The notes below the pieces were generated by a model, which was not told where the DNA came from, ran no database searches, and worked only from the letters and a program-made list of their open reading frames with translations. Shown here one piece after another: positions 18,273 through 27,162 of a stretch of DNA of 64,000 nt. Origin of the DNA: Saprospiraceae bacterium (lineage in GTDB: Bacteria > Bacteroidota > Bacteroidia > Chitinophagales > Saprospiraceae); assembly GCA_016710265.1 (NCBI GenBank), contig JADJJL010000001.1, forward strand, positions 248,001 to 312,000. The letters run 5' to 3'. The position numbers and the translations under genes are program-made. Position 1 is the first letter of the stretch. Every line of letters starts with the position of its first letter.

Positions 18273-19943
18273 ATGAGATTAACTGTAGTACTGGGTCTAA
18301 TTACCCAATGCATTTTTGGACAGACTCCTAAACTAGAAATTTCAAAAATTGATTCGATTCCAAAAAACATTGATAGTGTACTTAGCAAGTTTAATTTTAA
18401 ACAAAACAACCCTGGTCTTTCTGTAATGGTTATTAAAGATGGAGAAGTAATTTACAAAAAAAACATAGGGCTTTCCAATTTACAAACCAAAACTCCTGTT
18501 ACGGACAATACCATTTTCAATATTGGATCGGTCACCAAGCAATTTACTGCATTTTGCATTTTAAAATTGGCGGAAGAAGGAAAATTAAATCTAGACGATT
18601 CTATTCAAAAATATATTCCCAAGTTACCCTACTTTGGAGAAATCATTACCCTAAATCACTTATTGTCGAATACCAGTGGAATACCAGATTACTTAGAAGT
18701 GTTGGCATTAAAAAATCAATACAAAAAGAAAAGACTCAAAACTGAATATATGTTGGATTTTTACAAAAATTATCATACACTTTCATTTAAACCGGGTACA
18801 AGTTTTTCTTATTGTAATACCGGGTATATGATGCTCTGTGTGATAGTAGAAAGAGTCTCAGGTACTAGTATTGAGAAATATGCTCAAGAAAACATTTTCA
18901 AACCTTTAAAAATGAAATCTGCAAAATTCACAAACCTTGAAAGCGATGGAATGCCCGATGGAACTAGGTCTTACTATTTAGCAAAGAATAAATTTAAAGC
19001 CCACAAACCCATTCAACCAAATGCGATGGGAGCAACAGGTGTCTTTTGCACCATCGATGATTATAGAAAATGGGATGCTAATTTTACCCAGCCAACTGCA
19101 GCAACTAAAAATATTGTGGCTAAAATGAAACAGGAATATTTTTTTAACAATGGTGGTAACTCTGGCTATGGCGCAGGTATACTGGTAAAACCATACAAAG
19201 GATTTTTGTCAGAAGAACACAGTGGAGGTTGGAACAGTTTTTTGGTACAATTTAGGCGCTTACCTGAATTGGGATTAAGTGTGTTTGTGGCAAGCATCAG
19301 TACTTCAAACCAACCATTTAAAATTTGTGATGAAATTACCGATTTATTTTTACCAAAAAGAATCCCGACTGACCCAACGTTAAAAATTAATAATTACAAT
19401 TTATCTGATTTGAATATTTTTACTGGAACATATTTAGACGCCAACAATGTAATTAGAAAAATAATAAATAAAAATGACTCATTGACAATTACAAATTACA
19501 ACGACACCAATAAAGCAATCCAAAAATTAATATACCTTCACACCGTTGGAGATAGCATTGTTCAATTTATTGATGGCGAATTAGACACTGTACATTTTCT
19601 GCAAAAGGAAAAGCGAGTAATAGGATTTTATTGGACTGGCAGCACCTATTTTAGGTTCAAAAGATTTTATGAAAAATTGGATGTATCTAAATTCAATGTT
19701 GAAAAAATATGTGGCAATTACCATTCAGAGGAACTCAAATATAAGTTTAAAATAAAAAAGAAAGGTTCAAATCAATTGATTTTAAAGCCAATCTTTTTTC
19801 TGAATTACGATTTTGATTATTTAGGAAGTAATGTATTTAAAGTAAAGAATGAACCAATTTATTTTCGATTTTACAATAATTATGTATCAGTCGGCAACGA
19901 ATGGACTTCAAATATAATTATACCAAAAGTTAAAAATAAATAA
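18273..19943 (+). CDS. class C beta-lactamase-like serine hydrolase
   Basis: 556 residues from ATG 18273, with signal peptide ending CIFGQ. The penicillin-binding fold is identified by S-x-x-K in IGSVTKQ (Ser86, Lys89), Y-x-N in FSYCNTGY and a later HSGGW near residue 317 replacing the KTG box. This is the layout of the esterase/D-aminopeptidase branch of the family (EstB, Pab87-like) rather than a true antibiotic-destroying AmpC. The C-terminal 180 residues (after about 375) are a lipocalin-like beta-barrel tail often seen in this branch. Periplasmic or surface hydrolase of peptides or esters; substrate unknown. The start follows from the upstream promoter. Confidence 0.85.
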   Translation: MRLTVVLGLITQCIFGQTPKLEISKIDSIPKNIDSVLSKFNFKQNNPGLSVMVIKDGEVIYKKNIGLSNLQTKTPVTDNTIFNIGSVTKQFTAFCILKLAEEGKLNLDDSIQKYIPKLPYFGEIITLNHLLSNTSGIPDYLEVLALKNQYKKKRLKTEYMLDFYKNYHTLSFKPGTSFSYCNTGYMMLCVIVERVSGTSIEKYAQENIFKPLKMKSAKFTNLESDGMPDGTRSYYLAKNKFKAHKPIQPNAMGATGVFCTIDDYRKWDANFTQPTAATKNIVAKMKQEYFFNNGGNSGYGAGILVKPYKGFLSEEHSGGWNSFLVQFRRLPELGLSVFVASISTSNQPFKICDEITDLFLPKRIPTDPTLKINNYNLSDLNIFTGTYLDANNVIRKIINKNDSLTITNYNDTNKAIQKLIYLHTVGDSIVQFIDGELDTVHFLQKEKRVIGFYWTGSTYFRFKRFYEKLDVSKFNVEKICGNYHSEELKYKFKIKKKGSNQLILKPIFFLNYDFDYLGSNVFKVKNEPIYFRFYNNYVSVGNEWTSNIIIPKVKNK

Positions 19944-19961
19944 ATTTGATTTTGGCAAAAT

Positions 19962-20255
19962 ATGAGTAAAGTAATCACCGATAAAGAGAAAGTGTTAAAA
20001 CTGCTTCAAACGATACCAAGTATCGGAAAAGCGTGTTCGCTTGACTTATGGAATATCGGAATAAGGAGCATTAGCGACCTTAAAGGGAAAAATCCAAATA
20101 TACTTTACGAAGAACTAAACGCTTATAGCGGAGTGCTGCACGATATTTGTATGCTTTACACTTTTCGTTGTGCTGTATACTTTGCGACAGAAGAGCATCA
20201 CGAAAAAAAGAAATTAAATTGGTGGTATTGGAAAGACAAAAAATATAACGAATGA
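19962..20255 (+). CDS. Cdd1 family helix-hairpin-helix protein
   Basis: A 97-residue cytosolic protein matching the pathogenicity-locus Cdd1 family. A helix-hairpin-helix is visible at LLQTIPSIGKACSLDLWNIGI (two helices with a G-x-G-type turn), followed by the family's DICMLYTFRCAVYFATE and a Trp-rich end (LNWWYWKDK). HhH domains bind DNA backbone non-specifically; the role of Cdd1 proteins is not established, although some are annotated mitomycin-resistance. It begins 18 bases after the beta-lactamase-like gene and is followed by a GC-rich repeat element. Confidence 0.85.
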   Translation: MSKVITDKEKVLKLLQTIPSIGKACSLDLWNIGIRSISDLKGKNPNILYEELNAYSGVLHDICMLYTFRCAVYFATEEHHEKKKLNWWYWKDKKYNE

Positions 20256-20339
20256 TAAAAACGAAATCGGGTACTTACTACTAAGTACGAACAACCGTTG
20301 ACCTCCCAATTTGACAGCGTTGGGGAGCAATAAGGGGGT

Positions 20340-20604
20340 AATTCGATCATTGAGCGGATGCACTGAGCCCTTCGACTTGCTTCGGCTTGCTTCGACTACG
20401 CTCAGCACAAGACGCTCAGCACAAGACGCTCAGGGCAGGCCTGTCGAAGAGAGTCGAAACGAGTTGGTCCAAAGCTTGCTAACTGAGCTTTTCTACTGCC
20501 TTCAAAATGGCTCGCTCGCTGAGTGGCTTACACTGAGCCTGTCGAAGTGAGGCGGAGCGAGCCTGCCAGTGAGGCGAAGCGAGCCCTCAGTTCCGAGCGA
20601 ACCC
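20340..20604. repeat. GC-rich interspersed repeat element
   Basis: This stretch is far more GC-rich than its surroundings and built from variants of two motifs: ACTGAGCC-TGTCGAAG and GAGGCG-AGCGAGCC. It contains a tandem 14-base copy (CACAAGACGCTCAG at about 20406 and 20420) and several inverted partial copies such as CTTCGAC/GTCGAAG able to form hairpins. It encodes nothing. This kind of element is scattered in many environmental bacterial genomes; copy number here cannot be seen. Confidence 0.7.
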
Positions 20605-21294
20605 TTATGTTTTGTACTTTACATTTTTAAATTGCGATGGTGATAATCCAGTTACTTTTTTAAATTGGTTGAATAAATGAGCAACGCTGCTATAATGTAA
20701 ACGGTAAGAGATTTCCTTTAAGGAATACTCATCATACAACAACAATTCTTTTGCTTTTTCTATTTTATAAGAGATGATAAATTGCTGGATTGACATATCT
20801 GTATTTTCTGAAAAGAGATTAGACAGATAAATATAATTAAGATGCAGTTCTTGACTGAGGTAAGATGAAATATTTAAAATAGGCAATTCATCAAAATAAT
20901 CAATCATTTCCACAATTAATATTTTAATTTTTTCAACCAGTATCAGTTTATGGTCATCTAGCAATACTAGTCCGCAAAGAAGCAAATCAGAATTAAGCTG
21001 ACTTTGCCTTTCCGGTGAAAGTTTTCCAATAATTTCTACTTCTCCCAATTTTATGGAGGTATAATTCAATCCAAGATTATCCAACACTGCTCTCAACATC
21101 ATTTTACAGCGTTGGCTCCACATTTTTCCAATATAGAGTTTCTCCTTTTCCGGTCTACCCATATTATCTACAACTTCTGTGGGTAAATAAGACTTTACAT
21201 TTTGTAGAGCACGAGGAGATTGGCTTCCTGAAAAGTGAAGATTTCTAACCTTACTTACAACCATGTTGTCTTTATGCTTAGGTGGACTCTTCAT
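20605..21294 (-). CDS. AraC family regulator with degenerate metal-binding-type N-domain
   Basis: A 229-residue regulator. The C-terminal AraC DNA-binding domain covers about 130-229 (SSYLSQELHLNYIYLSNLF, then KAKELLLYDEYSLKEISYRLHYSSVAHLFNQFKKVTGLSPSQFK), with both helix-turn-helix units complete. The N-terminal part (about 53-110: LYIGKMWSQRCKMMLRAVLDNLGL ... LGEVEI) resembles the small HMA-like domain found in a Bacteroidota AraC subgroup whose members usually carry M-x-C-x-x-C. Here the first Cys is Ser (MWSQRC), leaving a single Cys. The first 50 residues are poorly supported and an internal start is possible. A TAttTTTG box at 21315-21322 precedes the gene. Target genes unknown. Confidence 0.8.
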   Translation of the reverse strand: MKSPPKHKDNMVVSKVRNLHFSGSQSPRALQNVKSYLPTEVVDNMGRPEKEKLYIGKMWSQRCKMMLRAVLDNLGLNYTSIKLGEVEIIGKLSPERQSQLNSDLLLCGLVLLDDHKLILVEKIKILIVEMIDYFDELPILNISSYLSQELHLNYIYLSNLFSENTDMSIQQFIISYKIEKAKELLLYDEYSLKEISYRLHYSSVAHLFNQFKKVTGLSPSQFKNVKYKT

Positions 21295-21541
21295 GGCACA
21301 ATTATTTTACCAAACAAAAATAAACTGCCACCCAAAAAAAAAGGAATGACATCCATCATTATTTTTAATGATAAATATTAGCTAAAAAACGAATGGCGGA
21401 AATAATAAATAAGTTTATAGATAATGGAATTTATTTACCTTTCTGACCAACTTTTATAGTTATACTGGAAGATTTTTGCTTCCAATTTTTGAAACAATAC
21501 ACTTATCCTAGCTCATTGTCATTGAAAATAAAATACAATCT

Positions 21542-23011
21542 CTAAATTCTAAACAGCATCGCCAGAATAATCCTCTTATCCGTTTTAACCAAATCGGGTC
21601 GCCATGATGGATCCAGTGGGCTTGTCGCATATCCGGTTTGAGAAGTTACACCACCAGGACCCGCAAAATATGGAACACTTGCGTTTCTGTATACAAATTC
21701 CAATCGAAATGTGATACTTTGATTGGGCATCCAATCAAAATTAATCAAACAATCCCATCCCTTAAAAAGATCCCCTGGATTTGCACTAAATGGAAATGCG
21801 CCCTCTGTTTGCGTGGGATGATTTGGATTGGGCAAAGGGCTAGCCTGACCCGTTGGATAAAGGACTAAATAACGACCGGGATTGGTCATCGCTCCTCCTC
21901 CAAATGTGAGTGCATATTTATTTTGACCAAACCAAATCCTATTATACATCATACCACTTATAAAATATTGCGCCGGACCTTGCAGGCTGTCACCATTGCT
22001 AAATCCATTTACTCCACCACCCTTTTCAAAACCTAAATCAGCGGTCAGCGAAAATGCCATTCTAGTGATTCCTTTTGAATGTGGATTGTTAAAATATCGA
22101 ACCAACAAACTATTGTCTGAGTGAAACCTTTTTCTTGCAGAAATACCTGCAGCGTCTGTTCCATAATAATTATTGGTCAAAAGTTTGATAGAACTATTCG
22201 GAACCCAAGTGATATTTCCTCCGACTCCCGGCATCGCATTAAACTTACCATAACTTTGCCAGCCATTGATGATCCATGGTTCAATTTTTAAATGTTTTGT
22301 GGGAAATATTTGAATGCGAACTCCATTAAAAAACCAAGGTGTATTGTCAGAAGTAAAAGACGCCTGATATTCCCAATTTTCTACCTGATAAAACGAATTT
22401 AAACCAATGTAAGACATAAAAAGTCCTGCATCGATATTAATTCCATGCCACTTATGTATATGATATCCTGCATAAGCTTCACTTAAATAGCGATACACAT
22501 TAGCCAATTGATACTGCCCTCTAAAAGGGCTATAATCATTGCGAGGCACTACTTGAGATCGTGTACCAAATTGAGTCATGAATCTTGCTCTTGCGCCTTT
22601 GTAATTAAAATCTCCTCCAAAGTGTAAGGCAGAAAGCTGAACTTCATTGTTACGTGCCAATGCGGTAGAACCAACTACTGTGTTGTCATTGGGATTATTA
22701 AATGAATATGTATAGTTCACATCCAATAAAATACTTGGGGTAAAATATTTAAGTTCGGACCAAATGTTTTCTTCTCTTCGATCATTGCCATTGTGCCAAG
22801 TCATATCCAATCCACTAAAAGGCTCAACACTCTGCTTTTCTATTTCTTGAGAAACAGGATCTAAACTGTCTTCTGAAAACTTTAATGGAGATATTAATTC
22901 AATTGAACTAGCAATTTGTTTAGGTGATTCAATGCTAGCCATAGACACATATCCTTGTGCTGTTAAAAATAAATGGCAAAAAATTAGAAAGAGACTCATA
23001 TATATTTTCAT
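21542..23011 (-). CDS. outer-membrane beta-barrel porin (BBP2/OmpL-like)
   Basis: A 489-residue outer-membrane protein with a signal peptide ending LTAQG. The mature chain consists of alternating amphipathic beta strands, with many Y-W-F-rich turns and a terminal strand finishing in aromatic/hydrophobic residues (IILAMLFRI). The pattern with DVNYTYSFNNPND and LSEAYAGYHIHKWHGINIDAGLFMSYIGL fits the putative beta-barrel porin-2 family. It lies 5 bases downstream of kup in the same operon, which suggests it admits potassium or other small solutes across the outer membrane for the Kup transporter. Function in detail is inferred from context. Confidence 0.8.
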   Translation of the reverse strand: MKIYMSLFLIFCHLFLTAQGYVSMASIESPKQIASSIELISPLKFSEDSLDPVSQEIEKQSVEPFSGLDMTWHNGNDRREENIWSELKYFTPSILLDVNYTYSFNNPNDNTVVGSTALARNNEVQLSALHFGGDFNYKGARARFMTQFGTRSQVVPRNDYSPFRGQYQLANVYRYLSEAYAGYHIHKWHGINIDAGLFMSYIGLNSFYQVENWEYQASFTSDNTPWFFNGVRIQIFPTKHLKIEPWIINGWQSYGKFNAMPGVGGNITWVPNSSIKLLTNNYYGTDAAGISARKRFHSDNSLLVRYFNNPHSKGITRMAFSLTADLGFEKGGGVNGFSNGDSLQGPAQYFISGMMYNRIWFGQNKYALTFGGGAMTNPGRYLVLYPTGQASPLPNPNHPTQTEGAFPFSANPGDLFKGWDCLINFDWMPNQSITFRLEFVYRNASVPYFAGPGGVTSQTGYATSPLDPSWRPDLVKTDKRIILAMLFRI

Positions 23012-23016
23012 TCTTA

Positions 23017-24978
23017 TTAATTTAGTATGTTTCGTGTAAGTTCAAATTTATTAACGGGTTGGTAAACCAATGGTATTTGTTCCACGATGACATCACTTTT
23101 ATCCAATCCAAATGCCTTTTCATCACTGGTGCCTAGATGCTTTAAAAAGAAATAAGTATTGAGCATTAGACCCTCGTTTAAGGTGAATTCATTTTCCACA
23201 GAAAGGTATTTATCAATGACGATAAATTTAAAATCGGGTTCATGGTTATATCTGGTAGATCCATCAGGCCGAATGTGCAAATTCAGTTCCTTATTGCTGA
23301 CTAAATCTTGTACTATTTTTTTGAAATAAAGTTCGGTCCTTGGTTGGATTCTAAACCCTACATTGATCGTCACTTTTATAACTTTATCATCCACCAACTC
23401 AGAAACATCATAGGAGAGTGTGTAAGGTTCAGTGGTTCTGTGAATGTGCACAAACCAATACACATCGGCCCTTTTTGGCTTTTTTGAAAAAATGGATTTG
23501 ATAATTTTTTCTTCAATCTCGCCTCGATGATTGGCTTTGGTGAGGTAAATTAAGTGCGTGGACAATTTAGGAATTTGTTCGTCATTGCTCAGTGTGGTAA
23601 TTTCCGGAGCGTATCTTCCAAGATCCACAAATTTGGTAAATCGGTTGCTGATTTTTCGCCCGGAATAAATGGTATACATGATGAAAATATAAAATGCAGA
23701 AATAATGATGGTGATATAACCACCTTCTGGAAATTTATGAATGTTGGCTATAAAAAATGAGATTTCGATGCTTGCAAATAAAAACACCAATGCATAAACC
23801 AACCACTTATTCCAACCAAGTCTATACAATAGAAAGAAAGAAAGCAAAAAAGTAGTCACCATCATGGTAACGGTGATCGCCAAACCATAGGCTGCTTCCA
23901 TATTGGAGGAATTTTGAAAATACAATACAATCAAAATACAACCTAACCACAACATGACATTGACACTTGGTATATAAATTTGTCCTTTTACTTCCGATGG
24001 CTGTCTCACTGCTACGCGTGGCCAAAAGTTCATATTCATGGCCTCATTGACGAGAGTGTAACTTCCACTGATCATGGCTTGAGAAGCGATGATTGCTGCC
24101 GAAGTGGCAATGACAATACCAATTATTAAAAACCATTGAGGCATAATTTCAAAAAAAGGATTTCTTCCATCCAACAATGTTCCTTCACCCAAATTCATTA
24201 ACCAGGCTGCCTGACCCATGTAGTTGATCATTAAACAGATCTTTACCAATCCCCAGGTGATGCGTATGTTTTTTCTCCCACAGTGACCTAAGTCCGAATA
24301 CAAGGCTTCAGCGCCGGTAGTAGAAAGAAATACGGCTCCCAGCAATACAAAACCTGTTGGGTATTCTGTGAGAAAATGATAGGCATACATTGGATTGAGT
24401 GCTTTTAAAATGGTCGGATGTTCTATGATTTGAGTTATTCCTAAAGTGGACAACATTCCAAACCACACGAGCATGGCGGGACCAAAAGTGGCACCTACTT
24501 TATGGGTACCATATCTTTGGAAAAAGAACAAAATGGAAAGAATAAAAATGACAATCGGTACGGTAGGAATGTGCTCCAAGCCCTGAATGTTTCTCAATCC
24601 TTCCACCGCAGATGCCACTGATATGGGTGGCGTGATAATACCATCCGCCAGTAATGTGGATGCACCTAACATGGTAGGAAAAATTAAATATTTCCCATAT
24701 CTTCTTACCAAGGCATACAGCGAAAGTATTCCACCTTCTCCTTTATTGTCTGCTTTTAAGGTGAGGTAAATATATTTAAAGGTGGTTTGAAAAGTGATGG
24801 TCCAAAATACACAGGAAATTCCTCCATAGACCAGCAGTTCTTCAATCGGCCGATCGCCAATGATCGCTTTTAAAACATACAGTGGACTGGTTCCAATGTC
24901 TCCATAAATAATTCCCAAGGCTATTAAAAGGGTAGCTGCACTTACCTTACTATTAAAGCCATTTTTTGCATTCTCCAT
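23017..24978 (-). CDS. kup: Kup family potassium uptake transporter
   Basis: A 653-residue inner-membrane K+/H+ symporter. The family signature GDIGTSPLYVLKA is at about residue 25-37, then the conserved KADNKGEGGILSLYALVRR and GDxITPP-type segment (ADGIITPPISV). Twelve hydrophobic helices span about 15-430, followed by the C-terminal cytosolic region (about 450-653). Length is normal for bacterial Kup. It takes up potassium with protons. The operon order is kinase, regulator, kup, porin, all on the minus strand. The regulator gene ends 92 bases upstream, so an internal promoter for kup is possible. Confidence 0.95.
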   Translation of the reverse strand: MENAKNGFNSKVSAATLLIALGIIYGDIGTSPLYVLKAIIGDRPIEELLVYGGISCVFWTITFQTTFKYIYLTLKADNKGEGGILSLYALVRRYGKYLIFPTMLGASTLLADGIITPPISVASAVEGLRNIQGLEHIPTVPIVIFILSILFFFQRYGTHKVGATFGPAMLVWFGMLSTLGITQIIEHPTILKALNPMYAYHFLTEYPTGFVLLGAVFLSTTGAEALYSDLGHCGRKNIRITWGLVKICLMINYMGQAAWLMNLGEGTLLDGRNPFFEIMPQWFLIIGIVIATSAAIIASQAMISGSYTLVNEAMNMNFWPRVAVRQPSEVKGQIYIPSVNVMLWLGCILIVLYFQNSSNMEAAYGLAITVTMMVTTFLLSFFLLYRLGWNKWLVYALVFLFASIEISFFIANIHKFPEGGYITIIISAFYIFIMYTIYSGRKISNRFTKFVDLGRYAPEITTLSNDEQIPKLSTHLIYLTKANHRGEIEEKIIKSIFSKKPKRADVYWFVHIHRTTEPYTLSYDVSELVDDKVIKVTINVGFRIQPRTELYFKKIVQDLVSNKELNLHIRPDGSTRYNHEPDFKFIVIDKYLSVENEFTLNEGLMLNTYFFLKHLGTSDEKAFGLDKSDVIVEQIPLVYQPVNKFELTRNILN

Positions 24979-25070
24979 TGATGATCATTTAGCTGGGGCA
25001 AAAATGAACTATTGGATATTGATTAAAAATAAAAATGACGAAGTATTTTATAAAGAATTTATAAAGAAAA

Positions 25071-25748
25071 TCATGTGAAACGATATCCCACTCCACTTTC
25101 AGTAACAATGTGTCGCGGTTGATTGGGATTATCTTCTATTTTTTTTCGCAATGTACCTACAAATACTCTTAAATACTGCGTTTCGGTTTGATACCCGACT
25201 CCCCAGATTTCCTTTAAAATAAATTGATGGGTCAAAACCCGTGCTTCGTTCTTTGCAAACAAGGCAATCAAATTAAACTCCGTAGCTGTAAGTTTTATTA
25301 ATTCATTGTTTTTTTTAACCGTTCTCGCGATCAGGTCAATGATTAAATCTCCACATTCCACTTTTGAATTTTGGTTGGGCAACTGATTTCTGCGAATGGA
25401 AGCTCTAATGCGTGCAAGCAATTCTGCTGTGCGAAAAGGTTTGGTGAGATAATCGGTAGCACCATTGTCTAAGGCGTCCACAATATCATTTTCATTGTCA
25501 ATGACTGATAGAATGATGATGGACTTATTGTACCAGAGTCGAAGTTCTTTTAAAATGTCATGACCACTTTTATCTGGTAGACCTAAATCCAAAATAATTA
25601 ATTCGGGAGGATGATTGGCGGCCATGATCACACCTTCTTTTCCGGTAGCGGCCTGCCATACTTTAAAATCATTGTTTTCCAAAGCTATTTCAAGCAATTT
25701 TCTGATTTGCGGCTCATCATCGATGATCAGAATTTCGGTTTTATTCAT
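25071..25748 (-). CDS. KdpE-like OmpR-family response regulator
   Basis: 226 residues from the ATG at 25748 (MNKTEILIIDDEP). The receiver domain has D10-D11, phospho-acceptor Asp54 in IILDLGLPDKSG and Lys in LTKPF. The winged-helix domain (about 135-226) shows KLTATEFNLIALFAKNEARVLTH and the typical YLRVFVGTLRKKIEDNP and VGYRF endings of KdpE. Its start codon overlaps the kinase stop (ATGAATAA), so the two are translationally coupled. In this operon it likely controls kup and the porin in response to potassium or turgor. An in-frame ATG at 25790 would add 14 residues inside the kinase gene and is rejected. Confidence 0.9.
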   Translation of the reverse strand: MNKTEILIIDDEPQIRKLLEIALENNDFKVWQAATGKEGVIMAANHPPELIILDLGLPDKSGHDILKELRLWYNKSIIILSVIDNENDIVDALDNGATDYLTKPFRTAELLARIRASIRRNQLPNQNSKVECGDLIIDLIARTVKKNNELIKLTATEFNLIALFAKNEARVLTHQFILKEIWGVGYQTETQYLRVFVGTLRKKIEDNPNQPRHIVTESGVGYRFT

Positions 25749-26814
25749 TCTTAAGATTGTTGATGAAAGAAGTGTCTGCCGGAATTTCAATTGTAAACAC
25801 AGCGCCTCCCTCTGGATGATTGTTCAAAGTGACCTTTCCTTGATGGGCTTCCACAAAGCCTTTTACGATGGATAAACCCAAACCACTACCTCCAATTTTG
25901 GTATGTGGCATTCGATAGAATTTATCAAACACCAATGCAATTTCCTTTTCTGGAAAGCCCTTCCCAAAATCATGCACTTTAATGCAACAATGATTGTCTA
26001 AATGCATCACTTCAATCTTCACTTTGGTGTTTTCGGGAGTATGGTGGACAGCATTGTGTAGTAGATTGTATATCACTTGTTCGATCAGGCCTTTATCCAA
26101 TTTAAAAAATGGCAAAGCTTCGTCGGGAATAAATTCAATTTGATGTTGAACGGTTGGAGTTAGTTTTAAAATAACGGAATGCACCAATTCATTCAGGTCG
26201 CACCAATCGATTTTAGGTTTAAGTATTCCACTTTCCAAGCGACTCATGTTTAAAAGATTCTCTACCTGTCTGTTGAGACGAATACTTGCTTTGTCTATTT
26301 CAGACAACAATTCAGACTGATGGGTCGAACTTAATTTTTCACCATTCTCTTTGATCATATCGACTGCAGCTATAATAGCAGAAATAGGAGTCCTCAATTC
26401 ATGGGAAAGAGAATTAAGCAAGGTGTTGTAAAGTCGAATGGTGTTTTCCTTTTCCTCTTTGTCTCTTGCCTTTTTCTCAGCATCCCGAATTTTAAAAGTG
26501 AGTACCACATTCACCAATGAAATTACAAAATAAAGCAAAAACATTAGGTTGTCTTCCGTATTGCCTATATGAAAGGTAAAAAGAGGTGGTATAAAAAAGA
26601 AATTCCAAATAAAAGCACTTAATACTGCAGATACTATAACAGGCCATATTTCAAACATCATGGCAATCAAAGAAACCACCATTAATAAAATAAGTGCTAC
26701 AATCCTATAACCTATAAAATCCTCAGCATAGTAACAGCCCAGAGTTATGGAAATTACAAGCGTCAGACTAATTAAAAACTGCCTGGACAAGGGTATTTTT
26801 CTGGTATTAAACAT
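25741..26814 (-). CDS. DUF4118 sensor histidine kinase, shortened KdpD type
   Basis: A 357-residue membrane kinase. Four hydrophobic segments (about 12-28, 36-54, 57-78 and 88-108) make up a DUF4118 domain, the membrane part of KdpD. The dimerisation domain has phospho-acceptor His138 in LNSLSHELRTP. The HATPase has NLLHNAVHHTP, HDFGKGFP and GGSGLGLSIVKGF. The roughly 400-residue N-terminal KdpD and Usp domains of classical KdpD are absent from this protein, and no separate copy is in the window. A TACATTTG box lies 31 bases upstream. It should control the downstream regulator and hence kup. Confidence 0.88.
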   Translation of the reverse strand: MFNTRKIPLSRQFLISLTLVISITLGCYYAEDFIGYRIVALILLMVVSLIAMMFEIWPVIVSAVLSAFIWNFFFIPPLFTFHIGNTEDNLMFLLYFVISLVNVVLTFKIRDAEKKARDKEEKENTIRLYNTLLNSLSHELRTPISAIIAAVDMIKENGEKLSSTHQSELLSEIDKASIRLNRQVENLLNMSRLESGILKPKIDWCDLNELVHSVILKLTPTVQHQIEFIPDEALPFFKLDKGLIEQVIYNLLHNAVHHTPENTKVKIEVMHLDNHCCIKVHDFGKGFPEKEIALVFDKFYRMPHTKIGGSGLGLSIVKGFVEAHQGKVTLNNHPEGGAVFTIEIPADTSFINNLKNE

Positions 26815-26844
26815 TTCCTAAATGAGCTGACAACTTGTGAACCA

Positions 26845-26852
26845 CAAATGTA
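26845..26852 (-). promoter_or_regulatory. -7 element of the kup operon
   Basis: CAAATGTA on the plus strand reads TAcaTTTG on the minus strand, a perfect -7 element, 31 bases upstream of the kinase start codon. No obvious TTG at the -33 position, so the promoter may need an activator. Confidence 0.5.
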
Positions 26853-27128
26853 GGCTATGAGACATAAAGAAAAGGTAAAAAATTGAGCTATTCAGCCATA
26901 ACTGTTAAAGTGTAAAAACCCCATAAAACATTACCGAAAATAGTTTCTATAAATAAAGTACTATTTATGGCGCAAATAAATCACTCTCACTTTAAATAAA
27001 CTTCCTTAAAAAGAAAAATACCTATTGCCAATTTTTCTCAATTGTTAAAATATATTTAAAATATAATAATCATTCCGAAACTTCCAGTCTTTCTAATTGA
27101 ATGTTCCTCGCCGTCTTAAAGTCTTTAT

Positions 27129-27136
27129 TAACTTTG
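27129..27136 (+). promoter_or_regulatory. -7 element that fixes the DUF5916 gene start
   Basis: A perfect TAacTTTG lies at 27129-27136, inside the longest reading frame of the DUF5916 gene. Transcription from it would begin near 27143, leaving the TTG at 27163 as the usable start directly before a clean signal peptide. Confidence 0.5.
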
Positions 27137-27162
27137 CGAATCATTCTAAGATCTTACAACCG

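Noticed and set aside
18273..19943. Antibiotic-resistance beta-lactamase
   Set aside because: S-x-x-K and Y-x-N are present, but the KTG box is replaced by HSGG and a lipocalin-like tail follows, typical of peptidase/esterase relatives.
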